From Nonomuraea solani (GTDB lineage: Bacteria > Actinomycetota > Actinomycetes > Streptosporangiales > Streptosporangiaceae), in the NCBI RefSeq assembly GCF_900108335.1, contig NZ_FNVT01000003.1:849563-913562 (forward strand): DNA of 64,000 nt. The letters are read 5' to 3'. This document shows, one piece after another, positions 29,874 to 39,258 of this stretch. Both the position numbers and the translations under genes were made by a program. The notes under the pieces were generated by a model, which made no database searches, was not told the origin of the DNA, and saw only the letters and a program-made list of their open reading frames with translations. Numbering within the stretch: the stretch's first letter is position 1; the number at the start of each line of letters is the position of its first letter.

Positions 29874-30980
29874 CTATTGGGAAATTCTGGCCTTTACCTC
29901 AGTGATCGCCGACACAGGGGTGGGATCGATGGCGTATCCCAGTGCGAGATAGGTGCTGGCATAGTCGCCGAGCCCGATGAGGCCGGCCATGCGCTCCAGC
30001 GGATGTGTGCCTTCGGCCAGCAGCTCGGTGACCGGAACGTCGCGTTCGCGCGCCAGCCGTAGCGACGCCTCGCGCCGCCGCGTCACCTGGGGGTGCTCCT
30101 CGACGTCGCGCAGGACCACGAGCCGCAGCGTGCGCCCGCTGGTGTCGGCGAAGATGTCGCGCTCGGCCATCGGCCCGTCGAACGCCTCCATCTGGTGGTG
30201 GCCGACCTCGGGCAGCTCTCCCCACATCGCGGGATATTTCGCGTTCGTGTGGAGCTGACAGGCCAGCCGGTACGCCGCCACGGCCGCCGACGGCGACGAC
30301 CCCCAGATCATCGGCACGGTCTCGGCCAGATCGGCCGCCAGCGCCTTGCCCGGATTGATGAACGACTCGCTGGACGGCCGGCACCGGTTCGCCATGTCCT
30401 CCAGCGACTTGGCCACCCGCTCGAACAGGTCCGCGTCGGCCGGCACCAGCCGCAGCGCGGCGGCCGCCACGATCAGCGGCACGGTCAGCAGCCAGAGGTC
30501 GGCCCTGGACGCGCCGGTGACCGGCACCGGCACGTAGACCGCCGACGCCTGGGTGGCGATGGCCTCCAGCGGCGAGCCGGGGGCGCCGACGCCGAGCAGC
30601 GTGCAGCCGCGCCGCACCGCCTGGGTGGCGACGGCCAGGGTCTCCTCGGTGTCGCCCGCGCCGGAGACGGCGATGACCAGGTCAGTGGCGCCGACCCAGC
30701 CGGGGAGCTGGTAGGAGCGCACGGTCACGATGGGCAGCGGCGCGCCGTTGCCGGCCACCGCCGCCAGGATGTCGCCGGCGATGCCGGAGGCGCCCATGCC
30801 CGCCACCACGATGGCCCGCGGGCGGCCCTGCGCGGCCAGGCGGTCCACGCGGGCCTCGATGGCGGCGCGGTAGCCGGTGCGCACGTGAGCCGCGGAGGCG
30901 GCGACCGCGGGCAGCATGCCACCGGGGTCGCCCTCGCTGAGGTGACGCTGGTCGTCGAGCCGCTCCGGCTCCCAGGTCAC
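29874..30980 (-). CDS. SIS-domain sugar isomerase-like protein (Rv3256c type)
   Basis: A 368-residue protein related to bifunctional phosphoglucose/phosphomannose isomerases. Seen: an SIS domain with [12 protein letters not shown] and [11 protein letters not shown] (sugar-phosphate binding), then a C-terminal PGI/PMI-type domain with [22 protein letters not shown]. It lies in an overlapping set with manB and trm112, consistent with supplying mannose-6-phosphate. GTG 30980 overlaps the Trm112 stop as GTGA. Confidence 0.82.
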   Translation of the reverse strand: MTWEPERLDDQRHLSEGDPGGMLPAVAASAAHVRTGYRAAIEARVDRLAAQGRPRAIVVAGMGASGIAGDILAAVAGNGAPLPIVTVRSYQLPGWVGATDLVIAVSGAGDTEETLAVATQAVRRGCTLLGVGAPGSPLEAIATQASAVYVPVPVTGASRADLWLLTVPLIVAAAALRLVPADADLFERVAKSLEDMANRCRPSSESFINPGKALAADLAETVPMIWGSSPSAAVAAYRLACQLHTNAKYPAMWGELPEVGHHQMEAFDGPMAERDIFADTSGRTLRLVVLRDVEEHPQVTRRREASLRLARERDVPVTELLAEGTHPLERMAGLIGLGDYASTYLALGYAIDPTPVSAITEVKARISQ

Positions 30981-31144
30981 GGCTTCCTGGCCTCGTCGAC
31001 GAGCAGGACGGGGATGTCATCCCGGACCGGGTAGATCAGGCCGCAGCCCGTGCAGACCAGCTCCTCGGCCTCGCTCTCGGCCTGCAGGGGAGCCTTGCAC
31101 GCCGGGCAGGCCAGGATCTCAAGCAGCCAGTCGTCGATCTTCAC
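30977..31144 (-). CDS. Trm112-family zinc-ribbon protein
   Basis: A 55-residue protein with two CxxC pairs (C13/C16 in ACPAC, C31/C34 in CTGCG) and the family end [15 protein letters not shown]. Eukaryotic Trm112 activates methyltransferases; bacterial homologues are uncharacterised. It overlaps both manB and the SIS gene by 4 bp. Confidence 0.9.
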   Translation of the reverse strand: MKIDDWLLEILACPACKAPLQAESEAEELVCTGCGLIYPVRDDIPVLLVDEARKP

Positions 31145-32490
31145 TCTGACACCTTTCCCACAATGGCGAGGACCTCGTCCCTGATCGCCGTCATCTTGCT
31201 CTCGTCGGCCGCCTCGGCGTTCAGCCTGAGCAGCGGCTCGGTGTTGGAGGCCCGCAGGTTGAACCACCAGCCGGGCCCGGTCACGGTCAGCCCGTCGAGC
31301 TCGTCGAACTCGCCCCTGCCCGCGAACTCCTCCCGCACACGGCGCAGCGCCTCGCCCTGGTCGGACACCGCGCTGTTGATCTCGCCGGAGGCGTGGTAGC
31401 GCGAGTAGACGCCGGCCACCTCCGACAGCGACCGCTCCTGCTCCCCCAGGGCGGCCAGCACGTGCAGGGCGGCCAGCATCCCGGAGTCGGCGAACCAGAA
31501 ATCCCTGAAGTAGTAGTGAGCCGAGTGCTCACCGCCGAACACGGCGCCCGTCCGCGCCATCTCGGCCTTGATGAACGAGTGCCCCACCCGCGTCCGCACG
31601 GGCACGCCGCCGTGCTCGCGCACGATCTCGGGCACGCCGTGCGAGGTGATCAGGTTGTGGATGACCGTGGCGCCCGGGTCCTTGGCCAGCTCGCGGACCG
31701 CGACCAGGGCCGTGATCACCGACGGCGAGACGGACCGCCCGCGCTCGTCGATCACCCAGCACCGGTCGGCGTCGCCGTCGAAGGCCAGCCCGAGGTCGGC
31801 GCCGCTCTCGACGACGGCCCGCTGCAGGTCGACGAGGTTGCCCGGCTCCAGCGGGTTGGCCTCGTGGTTGGGGAACTCGCCGTCCAGCTCGAAGTAGAGC
31901 GGGACCAGCTCGATCGGCAGCCCCTCGAACACGGCCGGCACGGTGTGCCCGCCCATCCCGTTGCCCGCGTCGACGACCACCTTGAGCGGCCGGATGCCCC
32001 GCAGGTCGACCAGCGTGCGCAGGTGGTCGGCGTAGCCCTTCAACAGGTCCTTCTCGACCACCGAGCCGCCCGGCGTGACCGGCTCGCCGACCAGCTCGGC
32101 GGCCCGGTCGCGGATCTCCGTGAGCCCGGTGTCACCGCCGATCGGCACGGCACCCGACCGGCACATCTTCATGCCGTTGTAGCGGGCCGGGTTGTGGCTG
32201 GCGGTGAACATCACGCCCGGCAGCCCGAGGCTGCCGCTGGCGTAGTAGAGCAGATCGGTGGAGCCCAATCCGGCGTGTACGACGTCAGCGCCGCGCGAAC
32301 GGGCACCACGGACGAACGCGTCGGAAAGCGGCGCCGACGACGCCCGCATGTCGTGTGCGACCACGACCGACTCGGCTCCGGTGATCTCGACGAAGGCCGC
32401 CCCAACGGCCTCGGCGGTCGGCTCGTCGAGCTCGTCGGGAACCACCCCGCGAACGTCGTACGCTTTGAAGATCTTGGCGAGGTCGCCCAC
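31141..32490 (-). CDS. manB: Phosphomannomutase/phosphoglucomutase
   Basis: A 449-residue alpha-D-phosphohexomutase that makes mannose-1-phosphate. Seen: catalytic Ser98 in TASHNP, the metal loop DGDADR (238-243), the sugar-specificity loop [10 protein letters not shown] and a C-terminal phosphate-binding loop ([15 protein letters not shown]). ManC encoded at 46.8 kb would use the product for GDP-mannose. GTG 32490 has GGAG upstream. Known actinobacterial order: DUF3499, manB, trm112, SIS. Confidence 0.95.
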   Translation of the reverse strand: MGDLAKIFKAYDVRGVVPDELDEPTAEAVGAAFVEITGAESVVVAHDMRASSAPLSDAFVRGARSRGADVVHAGLGSTDLLYYASGSLGLPGVMFTASHNPARYNGMKMCRSGAVPIGGDTGLTEIRDRAAELVGEPVTPGGSVVEKDLLKGYADHLRTLVDLRGIRPLKVVVDAGNGMGGHTVPAVFEGLPIELVPLYFELDGEFPNHEANPLEPGNLVDLQRAVVESGADLGLAFDGDADRCWVIDERGRSVSPSVITALVAVRELAKDPGATVIHNLITSHGVPEIVREHGGVPVRTRVGHSFIKAEMARTGAVFGGEHSAHYYFRDFWFADSGMLAALHVLAALGEQERSLSEVAGVYSRYHASGEINSAVSDQGEALRRVREEFAGRGEFDELDGLTVTGPGWWFNLRASNTEPLLRLNAEAADESKMTAIRDEVLAIVGKVSE

Positions 32491-32534
32491 TCTCCAGCTC
32501 CGCCCTTAGGTCGTTTCCTCCGTTGAAAACGAGC

Positions 32535-32903
32535 CTACCGGTCACGATGCTGCTGGGCCGACCTCAGAACGCGCAGGTGCCCCCGGCGGCCGACCTCGAC
32601 GCCTTGACCGACCGGTTCACCGCTGCCCGAGGGCGTCGGCCGGGCGGCCTCCCTGACCGCGTTGGCCAGCGCTTCGAGATCGTCAGAACTGGGCGAGGCA
32701 CCGTCCGACGGCAGCCGCACCACCTCCCAGCCGCGGGGGGCGGTCAGTCGCTCGGCGTGTTCGGCGCACAGGTCATAACAGTGTGGCTCCGCGTACGTCG
32801 CCAGAGGGCCGAGAACAGCGGTCGAGTCGGCGTATACGTACGTGAGCGTGAAGACGGCAGGCTGACTGCAAGCGGTGCGGGAACAGCGGCGGACGGGGCT
32901 CAC
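32535..32903 (-). CDS. DUF3499 protein
   Basis: A 122-residue protein with four spaced cysteines (C7, C12, C42, C46) in SPVRRCSRTAC and EPHCYDLCAEHAERL, and the conserved ADSTAVLGPLATY. This looks like a metal-binding fold, but the function is unknown. GTG 32903 matches the family start. It lacks a ribosome-binding site and has TACGGT ending 6 nt upstream, so it is probably leaderless. It is divergent from the Rv3259-like gene. Confidence 0.88.
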   Translation of the reverse strand: MSPVRRCSRTACSQPAVFTLTYVYADSTAVLGPLATYAEPHCYDLCAEHAERLTAPRGWEVVRLPSDGASPSSDDLEALANAVREAARPTPSGSGEPVGQGVEVGRRGHLRVLRSAQQHRDR

Positions 32904-32909
32904 GGAGGG

Positions 32910-32915
32910 ACCGTA
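32910..32915 (-). promoter_or_regulatory. -10-like TACGGT for DUF3499
   Basis: The hexamer ends 6 nt before GTG 32903, placing transcription start at the start codon. The inverted repeat at 32921-32955 lies where the -35 should be. Confidence 0.45.
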
Positions 32916-32920
32916 TCTGG

Positions 32921-32955
32921 TAAGAGTGCGAGGCGCCACTATCTGGGCACTCTTA
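32921..32955. promoter_or_regulatory. Perfect 9-bp inverted repeat with 17-bp spacer (operator candidate)
   Basis: TAAGAGTGC at 32921-32929 and GCACTCTTA at 32947-32955 are exact inverted copies and flank the expected -35 region of DUF3499. The arm orientation is opposite to the HrcA CIRCE element. The binding protein is unknown. Confidence 0.5.
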
Positions 32956-33170
32956 ACGAGCGTGTCGCCACAATTCGGACACCTGTCGCAGCCTTTCCAC
33001 CCACATGCCCCGGTAGGCCCCGTCCCTGGGTTCCCAAGCCCTCCGCCCTTCCTCCGACTTCCCGCCTCACCACGCGCTCAACCCCCTGACTTTCCGGACA
33101 GTTCCGCCGGCCTCGCATGCCCGCGGTTCGTGGAGCCGGGCGGCGGGGGCGCCCCCGTACACTTGCTGAC

Positions 33171-33611
33171 GTGAATCCCAAGCGCGGTCCCCGACGGCGC
33201 GATCGCCACGGTCGCGGTCTCCGTGGCCCGCTCGCCCCCTCCCACGTCCCCATGGCCAAGGCCCGCAGCGAACGCTTCGACGACCTGGTCCTCGACGCGG
33301 TCGACCGGCTCAGGCCGCGGTGGGAGAAGCAGTTGTCGGCGGTGGAGTTCGCGGTGGAGGAGGTGCCGCCGCTGAGCGAGCTCGGTGACGGTCCGCAACT
33401 GGGCACCGACCCGATCCCCTTCGGCCGCGCCGACGCCGCCAGCGGCGGGTCGCCGGCGTCGGTGGTCGTCTACCGGCGGCCACTGGAGGCCAGGGCCCGC
33501 GACCGCGACACCCTCGGCGCCATGGTCCACGACACGGTGGTGGAACAGGTCGCCAATCTGCTCGGCCTGACTCCGGAAACGGTCGACCCCGGCTACGACG
33601 ACCGCCGCTGA
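33171..33611 (+). CDS. Rv3259-like metallopeptidase-family protein (degenerate motif)
   Basis: A 146-residue protein of the PF06262-like family with an Arg-rich N terminus (RRRDRHGRGLRGPLAP), the block RSERFDDLVLDAVDRL and a C-terminal VHDTVVEQVANLLGL. Where active family members carry HExxH, this one has HDTVVEQ, so proteolysis is doubtful. GTG 33171 was chosen from the family N terminus; it has no ribosome-binding site but TACACT (33158-33163) ends 7 nt upstream. Confidence 0.8.
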   Translation: MNPKRGPRRRDRHGRGLRGPLAPSHVPMAKARSERFDDLVLDAVDRLRPRWEKQLSAVEFAVEEVPPLSELGDGPQLGTDPIPFGRADAASGGSPASVVVYRRPLEARARDRDTLGAMVHDTVVEQVANLLGLTPETVDPGYDDRR

Positions 33612-33695
33612 CCGTTTGCCGTTCCGGCAAATAACTTTGCCGCCCGCGCAGTCCGTCCCGAGGATGGTCCTCCATCCAGCGAACAGGACATTCCC

Positions 33696-34589
33696 ATGCG
33701 CGTCTTCGTCACCGGGGCGACCGGCCTCATCGGCGGCACCGTCGCCCTGCGCCTGATCCAGGCCGGCCACACCGTCACGGGCCTCGTCCGCGACCCCGCC
33801 AAGGCCCGGCCCCTCGCCGACCTGGGCGTCCACCCCGTTTCCGGCACCCTGGACGACACCGATCTGCTCACTGACCAGGCCACCCGCGCCGACGCCGTCG
33901 TCAACGCCGCCGACAGCGACCACCGCGGCGCCGTCGAGACCCTGATCGCCGCCCTCGCCGGCACCGGCAAGGCCCTGATCCACACCAGCGGCACCGGCAT
34001 CGTGGCCACCGGCACCACCGGCGAACGGTCGGAGGACGTCTTCACCGAGGACGTCCTCGACTCGGGCTGGACGCCCGACCATCCCATCCGCCAGGCCCGG
34101 GTGGCCATCGACCGTCTGGTCCTGTCCGCCCGGGACGTCCGCTCCGTGGTGCTCTGCAACAGCCTGGTGTACGGGAGGGGCCACGCTCTGGCCCGCGACA
34201 GCGTACTGATCGCCGCGCTGGTCAGACAGGCCCGCTCCGGCGGCGCCCGCCACGTCGGGCCCGGCACCAACCTGTGGTCGAACGTCCACGCCGACGACCT
34301 GGCCGACCTCTACCTGCTCGCCCTGGAGCAGGCCCCTCCCGGCACGTTCGCCTTCGCGGAGGCGGGCGAGGAGTCCTTCGGCGCCATGGCCGGGGCCATC
34401 GCCCGCGCCCTCGGTCTCCCCGCCCCGCGGCCGTGGGACCCGGACGCCCCTGACAACGTCTGGGACCCGCAGTTCGCCAGGCACGCCCTGGGCTCCAACA
34501 GCCGCGTAAGCGGCACCCGCGCCCGCGACCTCCTCGGCTGGCGTCCCCGGCACCACTCGATCACCGGCTGGCTCGCCACCGCGTTCTAG
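33696..34589 (+). CDS. NAD(P)-dependent epimerase/reductase of the extended SDR type
   Basis: A 297-residue Rossmann protein with GATGLIGG at residues 7-14 and a C-terminal lobe with [15 protein letters not shown]. The usual YxxxK catalytic pair is not obvious: the expected region reads IRQARVAID. It may therefore be an atypical SDR or NmrA-like binder. AGGA lies about 7 nt before ATG 33696. It converges on the DUF1905 gene with a shared CTAG stop. Confidence 0.75.
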   Translation: MRVFVTGATGLIGGTVALRLIQAGHTVTGLVRDPAKARPLADLGVHPVSGTLDDTDLLTDQATRADAVVNAADSDHRGAVETLIAALAGTGKALIHTSGTGIVATGTTGERSEDVFTEDVLDSGWTPDHPIRQARVAIDRLVLSARDVRSVVLCNSLVYGRGHALARDSVLIAALVRQARSGGARHVGPGTNLWSNVHADDLADLYLLALEQAPPGTFAFAEAGEESFGAMAGAIARALGLPAPRPWDPDAPDNVWDPQFARHALGSNSRVSGTRARDLLGWRPRHHSITGWLATAF

Positions 34590-34861
34590 ATCCGTTCGCT
34601 CAGGTGAACCGTGACGCTGTCCCCGGGTCCCTTTCCGATCAGCTCGCGTACGTCGCCCTTCACGGGCAGCTTGTGCGTGCCGTCCCCCAGGGCCATGAAG
34701 GAGCTCTGGAACGGCCGCCCATCGATCGTCCCCCGCACCTTCACCAGCCCCCGCGTACCGAAGAACTCGGCGGACCCCGGCATCACGACATATGTCCATC
34801 CGCCCTTGTTCGGACTCCGCACCAGCGTGGCGGTGAATTCCTTGTCCAGCACCTGACCCAT
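34586..34861 (-). CDS. DUF1905 protein
   Basis: A 91-residue small beta-barrel protein ([47 protein letters not shown]), the typical DUF1905 layout. No function is known. AGGAG, which overlaps the stop codon of the upstream VOC gene, lies 10 nt before ATG 34861; a GTG at 34870 is possible. It is co-transcribed with the VOC gene. Confidence 0.82.
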   Translation of the reverse strand: MGQVLDKEFTATLVRSPNKGGWTYVVMPGSAEFFGTRGLVKVRGTIDGRPFQSSFMALGDGTHKLPVKGDVRELIGKGPGDSVTVHLSERI

Positions 34862-34874
34862 GGTCGTCACGCTC

Positions 34875-35258
34875 CTATTCGACGATCTCAAGACCGTTGC
34901 CGTCGGGGTCGCGCAGCGCGAACATCGGCGGCACGCCCTCCCACCGCGGCAACTCCCCCACGTCGACCCCGCGCTCGCTCAGCTCCTTGTGCAGCGACGC
35001 GGCGTCGGCCACGCTGAGCCGGATCCCCGTCTCGACCCCGGCCGCCACACCGGGCTTCGCCGGAACGAGCGCGATCGAGGTCGCGGCCCCCGACGGCGCC
35101 ACCTCGATCCACCGCCCGCCGAGTTGCTCGACCGGGGCGTCGAGCCGCTTGTCCAGGCCCAGGACGTCCACGTAGAACGCGAGGGCACGATCCTGGTCGG
35201 TGACCGGGACTCCGATGGTTCTGATGGCGTTGATCGCGGTAGTCACTTGCCCGCCCAC
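34875..35258 (-). CDS. VOC-family (glyoxalase-like) protein
   Basis: A 127-residue single-unit VOC protein ([32 protein letters not shown]) with Glu in the metal-site position near the C terminus. Members include lyases, dioxygenases and resistance proteins; the substrate is unknown. GTG 35258 was chosen for AGGAG 7 nt upstream; GTG 35246 is an in-frame alternative. Confidence 0.85.
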   Translation of the reverse strand: MGGQVTTAINAIRTIGVPVTDQDRALAFYVDVLGLDKRLDAPVEQLGGRWIEVAPSGAATSIALVPAKPGVAAGVETGIRLSVADAASLHKELSERGVDVGELPRWEGVPPMFALRDPDGNGLEIVE

Positions 35259-35411
35259 TTCTGGTCTCCTTCTGCTCACTGAGTTGGACTCGTGAGACCG
35301 GGAAAACTCATCGCGGAAACCAGACGACTACCGTGTGAGATGTCGAAGGTACGTTCCGTTACGGACGTCGGCGTAAGAGGGCTGCATGTGACCTCACCGA
35401 ACAGGCGAAAA

Positions 35412-35439
35412 GGGTCACACGGGTGCCCGTGTGACCCTC
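35412..35439 (-). terminator. whiB terminator
   Basis: A 13-bp perfect stem (AGGGTCACACGGG and its complement) is followed on the minus strand by TTTTC, about 100 bp after the whiB stop. Confidence 0.85.
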
Positions 35440-35537
35440 CCACCTCCTCTATGTGCAAGAAACCCGCTCGCCAGAGCGCCGCCCGTGGTCACGACCACGG
35501 CGACGGCCCGGAGGGGCTTCTCATCGACCTCAATCGC

Positions 35538-35798
35538 CTAAACGGCCTGGCGCTTGATCCGTCTGCGCTCCCGCTCGGACAGCCCACCCCAGATGCCGAA
35601 CCGCTCATCGTGCTCGAGTGCGTATTCGAGGCACTCGGCACGGACTTCGCACGATCGGCAGACCTTCTTGGCCTCTCGGGTGGAGCCGCCCTTCTCCGGG
35701 AAGAACGCTTCCGGATCCGTCTGCGCGCACAACGCGCGCTCCTGCCAGCCAAGTTCTTCAGCGTCAAGCTGATCCTGTGCGATGACCGGATCGGTCAC
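35538..35798 (-). CDS. whiB: WhiB-family iron-sulfur transcription factor
   Basis: An 86-residue Wbl protein with the four cluster cysteines C24, C47, C50 and C56, the GIWGG turn (68-72) and a basic C terminus (SERERRRIKRQAV). Its position near manB and fbiA matches streptomycete WhiB and mycobacterial WhiB2, needed for septation and sporulation. GTG 35798 has GGGAGG 6 nt upstream. It is a single gene with its own terminator and a long upstream region. Confidence 0.95.
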   Translation of the reverse strand: MTDPVIAQDQLDAEELGWQERALCAQTDPEAFFPEKGGSTREAKKVCRSCEVRAECLEYALEHDERFGIWGGLSERERRRIKRQAV

Positions 35799-36115
35799 TG
35801 CACACCTCCCTGCCGCCCGCCCGCAATGGAGCCCCCCATGGACGCCTTCCTTCGTACCCACCCACTGGAAGGCGTAACAACATGGTTGTAATTACACGCG
35901 TGTGCCGCACGTGGCGTCAAGCGGCATGCGGGTATCCGGGGAAAGACCAGATCTCGCCCCGGTGTGCTCGGCATGTGATGTTCGCACCGGGCAGACGCCT
36001 GTAAACAGGGCGCCGGCCTGGGTTGTGCAACGCTGTCAGCGGTCGGAACCGTACCAGGGCGGTATAGACGCCCGCCCGTGGCCCACCTTCTCTCTAGCCG
36101 TTCATTGCCGGTCCG
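35799..36115. other. whiB upstream region
   Basis: About 317 bp without a gene. It contains two abutting palindromes at 35887-35903. On the minus strand a weak promoter-like pair follows (TTGTTA, 18 bp, TACGAA). Confidence 0.5.
35887..35903. promoter_or_regulatory. Overlapping palindromes upstream of whiB
   Basis: TGTAATTACA at 35887-35896 and ACACGCGTGT at 35894-35903, both perfect 10-bp palindromes sharing 3 bases, lie about 90-105 bp before the whiB GTG. An AT-rich core stands out in this sequence. The binding factor is unknown. Confidence 0.4.
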
Positions 36116-38152
36116 TTACCTGCGTGGCTCATTGGGGGTGTATATGGCTGTTGGGTCGATCGGGTCGTCGCCGGGACGCCGCTGGTCGCCGCCGAAGCCC
36201 TGTCCGCCCTGGAAAGCCGTGGGGTCGAGCCGCATCGTCGACTCCTGCGCGTCCTGCCAGCTCGGCGCGGCGGTCCCGTGGGTGGGCTGGTACTGGCCCT
36301 GCTGGGGCTCGTACCCGCCGCCCTGCTGCGGGTGGCCGAACGGGTCGTCGAACTGCCTGCCGGGCTGGCTGGTGTAGTCGGGCACCCGCAGGTCCGGCTG
36401 CTGGCCGCCATTGGAGTGCTGGTAGGTCTCCGCCTGCTGGTAGGCGTCCATGAGCTGCTGCGAGCGCGGGTCCACGGGCGGGTCCGGCTCCTGGTACGCG
36501 GCCGGGGTCGCGTATTCGTGACCCGAGTAGCCCGTGAACGGCTGCCCGCCCTGCTGCTGACCGCCCTGCTGCTGGCCGCCCTGTTGCTGGTCGAACGCGT
36601 TCTGGCCGAAGAACGGCGGCTGCTGCTGACCGTAGGGGGGCTGGTCGGCCTGCGGGTACGGGACGCTCGGGGCGGTTTCCCCCGTCGGGTACGCCTGCTG
36701 CTCGTACACCGGGGCCGCGAAGGCGTTGGGCGAGGTGTCGGCCGGGGGCGCGTACGGGCTGGGCTGCTCCGCCTGCGGCGCGTACGGGTTGGGCTGGTCG
36801 TTCGCGGGGGGCGGCGCGTACGGGTTGGGGGCCGGCGTGTTGTACAGGTGCGGCTGGCTGTCCGCCGGGACGTACGGGGCGGGGGTGTACTCGCCGGCGG
36901 GCGGAGTGGAGTAGTCCGGGACCGAAGGCACCGAGGGCGCCGTGTCGGCGGGGGTGTAGGGCGACGGCGCGAAGCCGGAGTCCTGGCCGAAGCCCTGCGG
37001 CGCGAAGGCCGCGTCGGGCTGCTGCTGGTCGGAGGGGGCGGCGGGCAGCGCGCCCCTGATCGGCTGCGGCGGCCCGTAGGGGGCCACCTGCGGCTCGGGC
37101 TGACCACCGAAGCTCGGCGGCTGCTGCCCATAACCGGGTTGCTGACCGTAACCAGGCTGGTCCTGGCCGATGCCGGGCTGCTGGTCGAAACCGGAGCCGG
37201 GCTGCTGGTCGAAGCCGGAGTTGGGCTGGTGGCCGTAACCAGGCTGGTCCTGCCCGAAGCCGGGCTGCTGGCCTGAGGGCGGCTGCTGACCATAACCGGG
37301 CTGCTGGCCCGAGGGCGGCTGCTGGCCGTAGCCGGGCTGCGGACCGGCGGGAAACTGCTGGCCCGACGGGGGCTGCTGGCCGTAGCCGGGCTGCTGGCCG
37401 GTGGGGGGCTGCTGGCCATAGGCCCCGGGGTGCTCCTGCTGCCCGGAAGGAGGCTGCTGACCGTAACCGGGCTGCGGACCGGCGGGGGGCTGCTGGCCGT
37501 GCGCGGCGGGCTGGTCCTGGCCGTAACCCGGCTGCGGGCCGGCAGGGGGCTGGCCGTAAGGCTGGTCCTGGCCGTAGCCGGGCTGCGGGCCCGCGGGAGG
37601 CTGGCCATAGGCGCCGTCCTGGCCGGGCTGCTGGCCGTACTGCTGCGACGGCCCGTCGAAGAACCCGCCACCCTGCTGCTGGCCGAACTGTCCGTGGTAG
37701 ACCTGCGCGGCCGGCCGCTCCGGCATGATCGAGGGAAGAAGGTAGACCAGGGCGATGGCGGTCAGCGCCAGTGCGGGCACGCCGAGCAGCACGTACTCGA
37801 TCGTGGCGCGGATGGAGCCCCCGGCGAACAGGCCGAGCACGAGCGACAGCAGACCGAACACCGCCGCCAGCACCAGTCCGGCAACCGCGCCGTACGTGAT
37901 CGGCTTGGCCTTGGGCGACGGCTCGCCGACCTTGGTGACGAGCAGCACCGACCCCAGCAGCAATGCCGTCACGACCGGATTCGTCAGGCTTGAGAAGTTC
38001 GACGCCGCACGTTCCATGAAGGACAAGCTGGACGCGTCAATCAATATGCGGCCGATCGACAGCACCACGGTCAGCAATCCGGTAACGAGCATGATCCAGG
38101 CACCGGGCTCTCTCAGCCGGGTGACGTCAAATTTGCTCACAACTACCCCCAT
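36116..38152 (-). CDS. Four-TM membrane protein with very long Gln/Pro/Gly/Tyr-rich tail
   Basis: A 678-residue protein. About residues 10-160 hold four transmembrane segments ([65 protein letters not shown]). The remaining roughly 500 residues are low-complexity, built of units such as [24 protein letters not shown] and NPYAPP, with almost no Lys. The tail should be disordered and cytoplasmic if both ends are inside (inference). Actinobacteria have similar membrane proteins upstream of fbiA, but I know no function. ATG 38152 has AAAGGG 4 nt upstream; GTG 38140 is an alternative. Confidence 0.75.
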   Translation of the reverse strand: MGVVVSKFDVTRLREPGAWIMLVTGLLTVVLSIGRILIDASSLSFMERAASNFSSLTNPVVTALLLGSVLLVTKVGEPSPKAKPITYGAVAGLVLAAVFGLLSLVLGLFAGGSIRATIEYVLLGVPALALTAIALVYLLPSIMPERPAAQVYHGQFGQQQGGGFFDGPSQQYGQQPGQDGAYGQPPAGPQPGYGQDQPYGQPPAGPQPGYGQDQPAAHGQQPPAGPQPGYGQQPPSGQQEHPGAYGQQPPTGQQPGYGQQPPSGQQFPAGPQPGYGQQPPSGQQPGYGQQPPSGQQPGFGQDQPGYGHQPNSGFDQQPGSGFDQQPGIGQDQPGYGQQPGYGQQPPSFGGQPEPQVAPYGPPQPIRGALPAAPSDQQQPDAAFAPQGFGQDSGFAPSPYTPADTAPSVPSVPDYSTPPAGEYTPAPYVPADSQPHLYNTPAPNPYAPPPANDQPNPYAPQAEQPSPYAPPADTSPNAFAAPVYEQQAYPTGETAPSVPYPQADQPPYGQQQPPFFGQNAFDQQQGGQQQGGQQQGGQPFTGYSGHEYATPAAYQEPDPPVDPRSQQLMDAYQQAETYQHSNGGQQPDLRVPDYTSQPGRQFDDPFGHPQQGGGYEPQQGQYQPTHGTAAPSWQDAQESTMRLDPTAFQGGQGFGGDQRRPGDDPIDPTAIYTPNEPRR

Positions 38153-38319
38153 CGGACCCTTTAGCCCGAAGGGAGTTTGCCACATCGCCGACTCGCCCGG
38201 CGGGAGTCCCAGGAACCTCTTGCATATCAAAACGCCCCATACCTGGAAGATCTCCCTACCAAATAGGGGAAAACCACTCCCAAGTGGGGGTTGTCACAGC
38301 CCGGTGAAAGACTGGTCAC

Positions 38320-39258
38320 ATGCACATCGTGTCACTCGCCGGCGGCATCGGCGGCGCTCGCTTCCTGCGTGGCCTGCGCGCCGCCGCGCCAGACGCCTCG
38401 ATCACCGTCATCGGCAACACGGGTGACGACATCACCCTTTTCGGCCTGCGGGTCTGCCCCGACCTCGACACCGTGATGTACACCCTGGGCAACGGCATCG
38501 ACGAGGAACAGGGCTGGGGCCGGGCCAAGGAGTCCCACGTCGTCAAGGAAGAGCTGGCCGCGTACGGCGTGGAGCCGCAGTGGTTCGGGCTCGGCGACCG
38601 CGACTTCGCCACCCACATCGTCCGCTCGCAGATGCTGGAGGCCGGATACCCGCTCTCGCAGATCACCGAGGCGCTCTGCGCCCGCTGGCAACCGGGCGTG
38701 CGGCTGCTGCCGATGACCGACGACCGCTGTGAGACCCACGTCGTGGTCGAGGACGAGCAGGGCAAGCGCGCGATCCACTTCCAGGAGTGGTGGGTGCGGC
38801 TGCGCGCCTCCGTCCCCGCCCGGTCGTTCGCGCTGGTGGGGGCCGACACCGCCAAGCCGGCGCCGGGCGTGCTGGAGGCGATCGAGCAGGCCGACCTGGT
38901 GATCCTGCCGCCGTCCAACCCGGTCGTGAGCATCGGCACGATCCTGCAGGTCCCGGGCATCCGCGAGGCCCTGCTGCCCAAGACCGTGGTCGGCGTCTCG
39001 CCGATCATCGGCGGCGCGCCCGTCAGGGGCATGGCCGACGCCTGCCTGACGGCCATCGGGGTGGAGACGACCGCGCAGGCCGTCCTGGAGCTGTACGGCT
39101 CAGACCTCATCGACGGCTGGCTGGTGGCCGAGGAGGACGAAGGGGTCGCCCTCGACGGCGTCCGCGTGCTCGCCCGCCCGATCCTCATGCACGACGCCGA
39201 CGCCGCGGCCGACATCGCCCGCACCACCCTCGACCTCGCCCAGGAGCTGTCCGGATGA
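38320..39258 (+). CDS. fbiA: 2-phospho-L-lactate (phosphoenolpyruvate) transferase of F420 synthesis
   Basis: A 312-residue CofD/FbiA-family enzyme. It joins the activated phosphoenolpyruvyl or lactyl moiety to the deazaflavin Fo to give (dehydro-)F420-0. Seen: N-terminal [54 protein letters not shown] and VSPIIGG. It overlaps fbiB by ATGA. It is preceded by a GGTGAAAG-like site; an AAGACT hexamer 6 nt upstream is too weak to claim a leaderless start. Confidence 0.95.
   Translation: MHIVSLAGGIGGARFLRGLRAAAPDASITVIGNTGDDITLFGLRVCPDLDTVMYTLGNGIDEEQGWGRAKESHVVKEELAAYGVEPQWFGLGDRDFATHIVRSQMLEAGYPLSQITEALCARWQPGVRLLPMTDDRCETHVVVEDEQGKRAIHFQEWWVRLRASVPARSFALVGADTAKPAPGVLEAIEQADLVILPPSNPVVSIGTILQVPGIREALLPKTVVGVSPIIGGAPVRGMADACLTAIGVETTAQAVLELYGSDLIDGWLVAEEDEGVALDGVRVLARPILMHDADAAADIARTTLDLAQELSG

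Noticed and set aside
32921..32955. HrcA CIRCE element
   Set aside because: CIRCE is TTAGCACTC-N9-GAGTGCTAA. Here the arms are in the reverse order and the spacer is 17 bp.
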